A stretch of 64,000 nt of DNA, taken from NCBI RefSeq assembly GCF_022539315.1, contig NC_066323.1, forward strand, positions 18,961,719 through 19,025,718. The letters run 5' to 3'. The position numbers were made by a program, and so were the translations under genes. The first letter of the stretch is position 1; every line of letters begins with the position of its first letter. The notes beneath the pieces are model-generated. The model had not been told where the DNA came from and searched no databases. It worked only from the letters and a program-made list of their open reading frames with translations. Below, piece after piece: positions 1 to 64,000 of the stretch. Source of the stretch: Serinus canaria. Lineage: Eukaryota > Chordata > Aves > Passeriformes > Fringillidae.

Positions 1-53962
<53,962 letters not shown>

Positions 53963-54278
53963 AGTCCGGCGAAGACCTTTTACAAACTTGGAACTCTATT
54001 GTTTAGAGCTAGAGGCCTATATACTGTGATAGCTTGTATGAAAACCACATTTTTGATGTGATACGGTTTGATTTTTAACCAAATGATTGAGGTCAACCCC
54101 TTGGTGTAGTGACGGAGAGAAGAGGAGCTTCTTAATGACACACGGGAATGTTGGCCAATCCAGTCACCTCAGAAGGGCTGACCTAAAAAATCATTTGTAT
54201 CCCCGTTCTTGACTGTCCTAATACGGATTTTTTTTTCTGGATGAGGAGGAAGTTTTAAATTGTTAAGACAGTTGTCAA

Positions 54279-54284
54279 AATAAA
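54279..54284 (+). promoter_or_regulatory. STAG1: Proximal candidate poly(A) signal of STAG1
   Basis: AATAAA about 320 nt after the stop codon, followed by a T-rich stretch. It could give a short-UTR isoform. Use is not shown by sequence alone. Confidence 0.45.
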
Positions 54285-54816
54285 CACTGTTCTACATATG
54301 TTTTCTGAAAACAACATTGAGTGAAAACAGAACTTTTTTAACTTTATTTTTCTGCTGTACAATTTAAAACAGTTTTAACATTTGCCTTTTTATGTTTTCA
54401 AAGCTAGCCATTTTTATTAAACCTATGCCTATCAGCCACTGACTAGCAAGGCTGCTGTAAGCAGGTTGTTCTGGCTACGGAAAAGTGTTTTGGAACACAC
54501 TGGATTTGATTAACATTATGGTACGCTTATGTCCTCTCATAGGCATGGAGAAGAACACTCTCAGAGAAGAGGTTAGAATTCTAATGACGTGCATCTCTGC
54601 CAAAAAATTTCAGATTCTGATATGATAAACCCAGATTTTATACTCTTGAGAAGATTTATTTTTATTTATAATGGGACATAAAGTAAGAGATGTCCATGAA
54701 GCCACTTTTCCAACAGATGCTGTGTAACATTCATTTTATATAGCACATGGGGACACAAAACCAGTAAATTTTCTATTGGTACTTGCTCTGTGCATTTTTA
54801 GCAACTTATACCAGCA

Positions 54817-54822
54817 AATAAA
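54817..54822 (+). promoter_or_regulatory. STAG1: Middle candidate poly(A) signal of STAG1
   Basis: AATAAA followed by gtattctcag about 855 nt after the stop codon. A possible alternative cleavage site inside the 3'UTR. Confidence 0.4.
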
Positions 54823-56137
54823 GTATTCTCAGTAAAACACACAAATGGTTCTCAAGTAATCACTTTGCTGTTTTTACTACCTACTTCAAGCCTGCCAACA
54901 CAAGGTACATAAACAGCAACTTTCCTATTAAAAAAAAATAGTTCAAGGGTGGGGGAAAGGATCACTTTAGCATACTAAAAGTAATTTTAACTGTACCATA
55001 AAACAGAGTCTACTTTCCATGCCGTAAATACCCTTTTCCGCTATTTTTGTAAATTAATTTTGCCAGTTAGAAGTACTGTATGTGCTGCATAGAAATTTGT
55101 GCTTAGATGGTGAAGTTCTTAAGCTTACAATGGACTACAGCTACATTTTCAGTGTTAACTGTGCATATTGAGAGTAATTCTTTGGAAAAAAATACGATTT
55201 TTCAAAAAAGCTAAAAACATCAAAAAAATTCCAAAAAAACCCCAAAGTATTCTCAGCTAATTCATTGTACTAAGATATTTTTCAATGTCTTCAATAATTT
55301 GGAATTTCATTATGCTTCGATTTTATGACTCAATGTAGTAGCTGCTCCTTACCCAGCCTGGCCTGGCATCAGCAGTGCTGGCCTTCTACAGCTCCAGATC
55401 TCCAACAATTGGCCCCAAAACCTTCATCTTTCTGCACTCAGTAGGAGTTGGGACACAAAGCAGACTGACCCACTTGAAGCACAGCAGTTTCAGAGGTGCT
55501 TTGGTTTTAGCAACTGCAGAATAATCACTGAACTTTTTTCTGTTTCAAGCTTACTGGACACCAGCCCAACCTCAGTGCCCAGCATGGGCAGGGAAAGAGC
55601 CCAAATTCACCCAGCCCAGCACCTCACCCAGCTGAGCTTGGCTCTCACAACATGTGCAGTTCTCAGACACGGTTGCCAAAAATGTTTGACCAGGTAATTC
55701 AGCCATTCCTTAGTGTGGGTTGGGGATCTGTTAATCCAAGAAGTAGCTGGAACTGTATAAACCCTGTTACCTCCCTCTGTGCACCCCCACGGCCTGGGGG
55801 CAGGAATGGCTGCAGGACCTGTCCCAGGATCACTCTGTGAGCATGGTGGCACAACAGATGCTGCCCAGTTTGAGTCAGAGTCTCAGACAAACCTTGTGCT
55901 TCACAGTCCTCTGTGTGGAAAACTGATTCCTAATTTAACATTGTAGAATACTGTATAACAAACATTTATTATCATGGTACCTGCAATGGGTCTCCAGTTC
56001 AGTTTGCAGTCAATAGGTTTTTGTATTATGAGTGTCTCCTTGATTGGTTTTGCTAGTAATTCTGTAAATTGTACATTTACAATATGAGGTTTTTTTTCCT
56101 TTTGTACAATTTAAAACTGATGCTTCACCTTTCATTT

Positions 56138-56143
56138 AATAAA
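56138..56143 (+). promoter_or_regulatory. STAG1: Distal poly(A) signal of STAG1
   Basis: AATAAA in a T/A-rich context about 2.18 kb after the stop, the most distal canonical signal before the gene-free gap. Cleavage is expected near 56155-56165. Confidence 0.7.
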
Positions 56144-57593
56144 CTATTCAAAATCATGAGTATGATGAGCACCCTCTTCACTATAGTTTTCTTTTAAGTG
56201 CTTGCTTGGACCATCACATTTTGTCATCCCATGTAGTAGGAATGCAAGGAATTATTAAAGGCAAAACTGACAGGTAGCTTTCATGTAGTCCAGGCTTTAC
56301 AACCAGACCTGTACCCCACTCCCTTACCCACTCAGCCTCAAGAGTGATGGAAACCCTCTCTGGGCTTCTTTCTCCCCTCCACCATCATGTGGTTTGGTTG
56401 GGGGGGTAGAGGGGTGGTGAATGTAGGATTGCTGTAAATCTGGGAAGGCCCCACACCAGATGCAAGAGCTGCACTGCTTAAACTTACTTACAAATTCTTG
56501 AAATGCCACAAGGTTTGAGAAGAATTTCTCTCTTCTGCCCTATACCTCTGAAGTGACCTGGAGTCTTTGGGAAGAAACTGCCATGGGAAAGCAGCTGGGC
56601 TAAATGGAGTTTCACAGATTCCTGAAACAAAATGTCCATGTTACTCCCATATCTCAGGGAGCAAGGTACTATTTTTGTCCAGCCCATGAAAGATTTCATC
56701 TCTCTAGTGCTAAAGAAAACTGACTGCTGTATCACCTGGCCCACTTCCTAAGGAAAAATCACTGGAGTCATGAAAAGGAACAAGATGCAGCAGCTGAGGC
56801 ACAGGGATGATTCAAAGTCACAACTACTCCCAAGACAGAGCCTAAAACCTCAGTCTCCAATTGCTTGTAAGTTATGGCAACTCCTGCACTGAGGAACACA
56901 GTAAGTAAGTTGCCTTGCTGCTAAGTTCAAGGGCTACACATTATTTAAGGGATTTTATTTTGTACCTCTTGTTTTTTTAGGTGACTGGACTTCAAGGAAA
57001 TTCTCAGAAGCCTCATCAGAGCAGCTTTCAAGCCTGTTTCCAGCATGTCCTGGTAGAGCAACTGCCTGTTTGGAAATGGAGAGGATCTAAAAGTCCAATT
57101 CTTGTGCAGGCAAGGGATGGGAGACAGGTTGGAGTCTGTAGCAATACTGAGGTTAGGAAACAACTAACAAAGCTATACTTTCCTGGATTGTCTCCTTCTG
57201 ACTCTGGGCAAGCTGAAGAAGCTGTGTATGTATCCCTTCACTTATCATAGCTTCTGCCTCTAAACCTGCTTTACCTTTGGAAAATCTTCTTGGGCATTAT
57301 AAACCCTTACAGTTTTCTCACAGTTAACTAAGAACTCCCACCATGGCCGTGACACCCATCACAGTAACATCTGGATTTACCTTCCCCTGTTGCTGCAGCC
57401 GGCTCTGTTCCCTGGGACAGCACCCAGAGCCTTTTCATGCTGAAGCACAGACATGTGCCAGAGCCAGGACAGCCAGTGTGTCTGCAATCTGAAGGTGCTG
57501 CCTCCCATGCATCCAAAAACCTGGGGAGCTGGAACTCCTACTTGTAATGCTCCTTTTATATTGTGCTTTTAGATGACGTTTAGCTGTTGCTTT

Positions 57594-57611
57594 CCCCCCC
57601 CCCCCCCCCCC
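57594..57611 (+). repeat. C18 homopolymer
   Basis: Run of 18 C in the gap between STAG1 and PCCB. Such runs are prone to length errors. Confidence 0.9.
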
Positions 57612-57949
57612 AGGTAGAGGCTCAGGCTCCACAGCTCTACTCACTGCACTTTCCTTGGAAGAGAAGCTGCCTGGGACACGGCCATCCTACCTCTCTCCTC
57701 CTTCAGGCCCGTGCTGGGGAGGGAGCAGCAGCAGCTGCAGTGCAGGTAGGGAGGCTCTGTCACACAACAATTGGCAGGTACTCAGGGCAGCCAGGTGACT
57801 GCAGCAGCAGCACTAAATGTGACAGTGGCTGTTCCTCACTGCCCTGGGGCTGGAGGGAAGTTGCAGCTTCTACTGAACAGGTGAGCACAGGCCCAGAGCT
57901 GATCAGAGTAACACCTCCTGCAGTGGTTCCTGGCAAGGCTGGCAAATAA

Positions 57950-58015
57950 TCCCAGAGAAAGGAGGCTGGAAGGGGCCTCTGGAGGTCTCTGTTCCAGCCT
58001 CTGCTGAGGGAGGAG
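57950..58015 (-). mobile_element. Short CR1-like fragment, antisense
   Basis: ggctggaaggggcctctgg followed by aggtctctgttccagcctct resembles the reverse complement of the CR1 3' end. Very short, in the STAG1-PCCB gap. Confidence 0.48.
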
Positions 58016-58519
58016 GGTTTGCATGTCCCACCAAACCTTCCCTTTTTTGTCTGCTGTTCTGAAGAGTGGACTGGCTGTGCCTCCCCCTGTGCCACCCACC
58101 TCTGTCCTGGGGCTCTGAGACCCAGCTGCTGCAGCCAGCAGGGAAAAGCTGTCACAGGCCAGACTAACAGAGGAACAGAACAGCTGAGTCTGGCATCAGC
58201 AGGGCCTGGTCTTCAGGGCACTGAAACCCAGACTCAGAATTTTCCTCTCTGAGTCAGTGGTGGAGTCAAGAAGTGGAGTCAGACTCCAAAGTCTGTGGCC
58301 AGTAGAATACCCTTGGAACTCCACAGGGGTCCAACCTCCCAGCAGTGGGAGGTAGCTCAGGCAGGACTGAGCCACCTCCAGGACCTATGGAATGAGGGAG
58401 CCAAGAAATGTTTGACCTTGAGCAATTAGTAACAGCTCACCTGCAGCAGGCAGGGCAGGGTGTGTTGAGTATTAACCACCAAGAAAGGGTTTAGAGAGGT
58501 GAGCTGGTCAGAGCCCCAG

Positions 58520-58668
58520 ATTAAATATATGCTATGATTTATTGATGATTATTGGCAAAAATCAAAATTGAAAGAACTATTTCTATTGCCAAGCAGACCT
58601 CCATTAACCAGAGTTAACCAGAACTCATATTCAGAATGTCTCCCAGCATGGGCAGCCCTTGCTCACCC
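58520..58668 (-). other. PCCB: PCCB 3'UTR (short)
   Basis: About 150 nt follow the PCCB stop on the - strand and end after the poly(A) signal at 58538-58543. A short 3'UTR fits the family. The cleavage position is approximate. Confidence 0.65.
58538..58543 (-). promoter_or_regulatory. PCCB: PCCB poly(A) signal
   Basis: AATAAA on the - strand (tttatt on the + strand) about 125 nt after the stop codon, in an AT-rich setting. It is the first canonical signal downstream of PCCB. Confidence 0.7.

Positions 58669-64000
<5,332 letters not shown>

Larger units (their letters stand above)
53963..56160 (+). other. STAG1: STAG1 3' untranslated region
   Basis: About 2.2 kb of AT-rich sequence without a long open frame follows the stop. 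Candidate poly(A) signals lie at 54279, 54416 (ATTAAA), 54817 and 56138. The last is taken as the main end, since a UTR near 2 kb fits the gene family and the sequence changes character afterwards. The 3' boundary is approximate (15-25 nt after the signal). Confidence 0.8.
56161..58519. other. Intergenic gap between convergent STAG1 and PCCB
   Basis: About 2.4 kb without a supported gene. It contains an 18-base C run (57594-57611), a short antisense CR1-like fragment (about 57950-58015), and otherwise unremarkable sequence. The open frames here show no recognisable domain. Confidence 0.75.

Overview
This window is vertebrate nuclear DNA and looks like a bird genome. It holds degraded CR1-type LINE fragments, including the typical CR1 3' end, no recognisable mammalian SINEs, short introns, and GT-AG spliced exons in a CpG-poor, AT-rich background. 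Nothing in it is bacterial, phage or viral.

Positions 328-53962 (+ strand) carry the 3' three quarters of STAG1, the cohesin subunit SA1. I mapped 26 coding exons, probably exons 9-34 of a 34-exon gene. They encode about 981 residues, from just before the stromalin conservative domain (SCD) to the natural C-terminus ending GFGMPMF. The 5' exons lie left of the window. Exon phases agree at every junction except one: exon 12 (27385-27454) is one base short, which gives a frameshift and an in-frame stop. A long 3'UTR follows, to a poly(A) signal at 56138.

A gene-free stretch of about 2.4 kb (56161-58519) separates STAG1 from PCCB, the mitochondrial propionyl-CoA carboxylase beta subunit. PCCB runs on the - strand and ends tail-to-tail with STAG1. 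Its last five coding exons are present (63213 down to the stop at 58669) and its 5' exons lie right of the window. The convergent STAG1-PCCB order matches the human arrangement. The two genes have no known functional link (cohesin-mediated chromosome structure versus propionyl-CoA catabolism), so the adjacency is conserved synteny and not an operon.

The rest is intronic. It holds CR1 and older CR1/L3-like LINE remnants, homopolymer tracts, and several perfect or near-perfect inverted repeats with short loops. The best is a 38 bp perfect palindrome with a 2-base loop next to a 26 bp tandem duplication (24558-24688). A local duplication has also copied the exon 5 splice donor. I found no new gene system; the unusual signals are small-scale rearrangements, the exon 12 frameshift, and lineage-specific changes in the STAG1 and PCCB C-termini.
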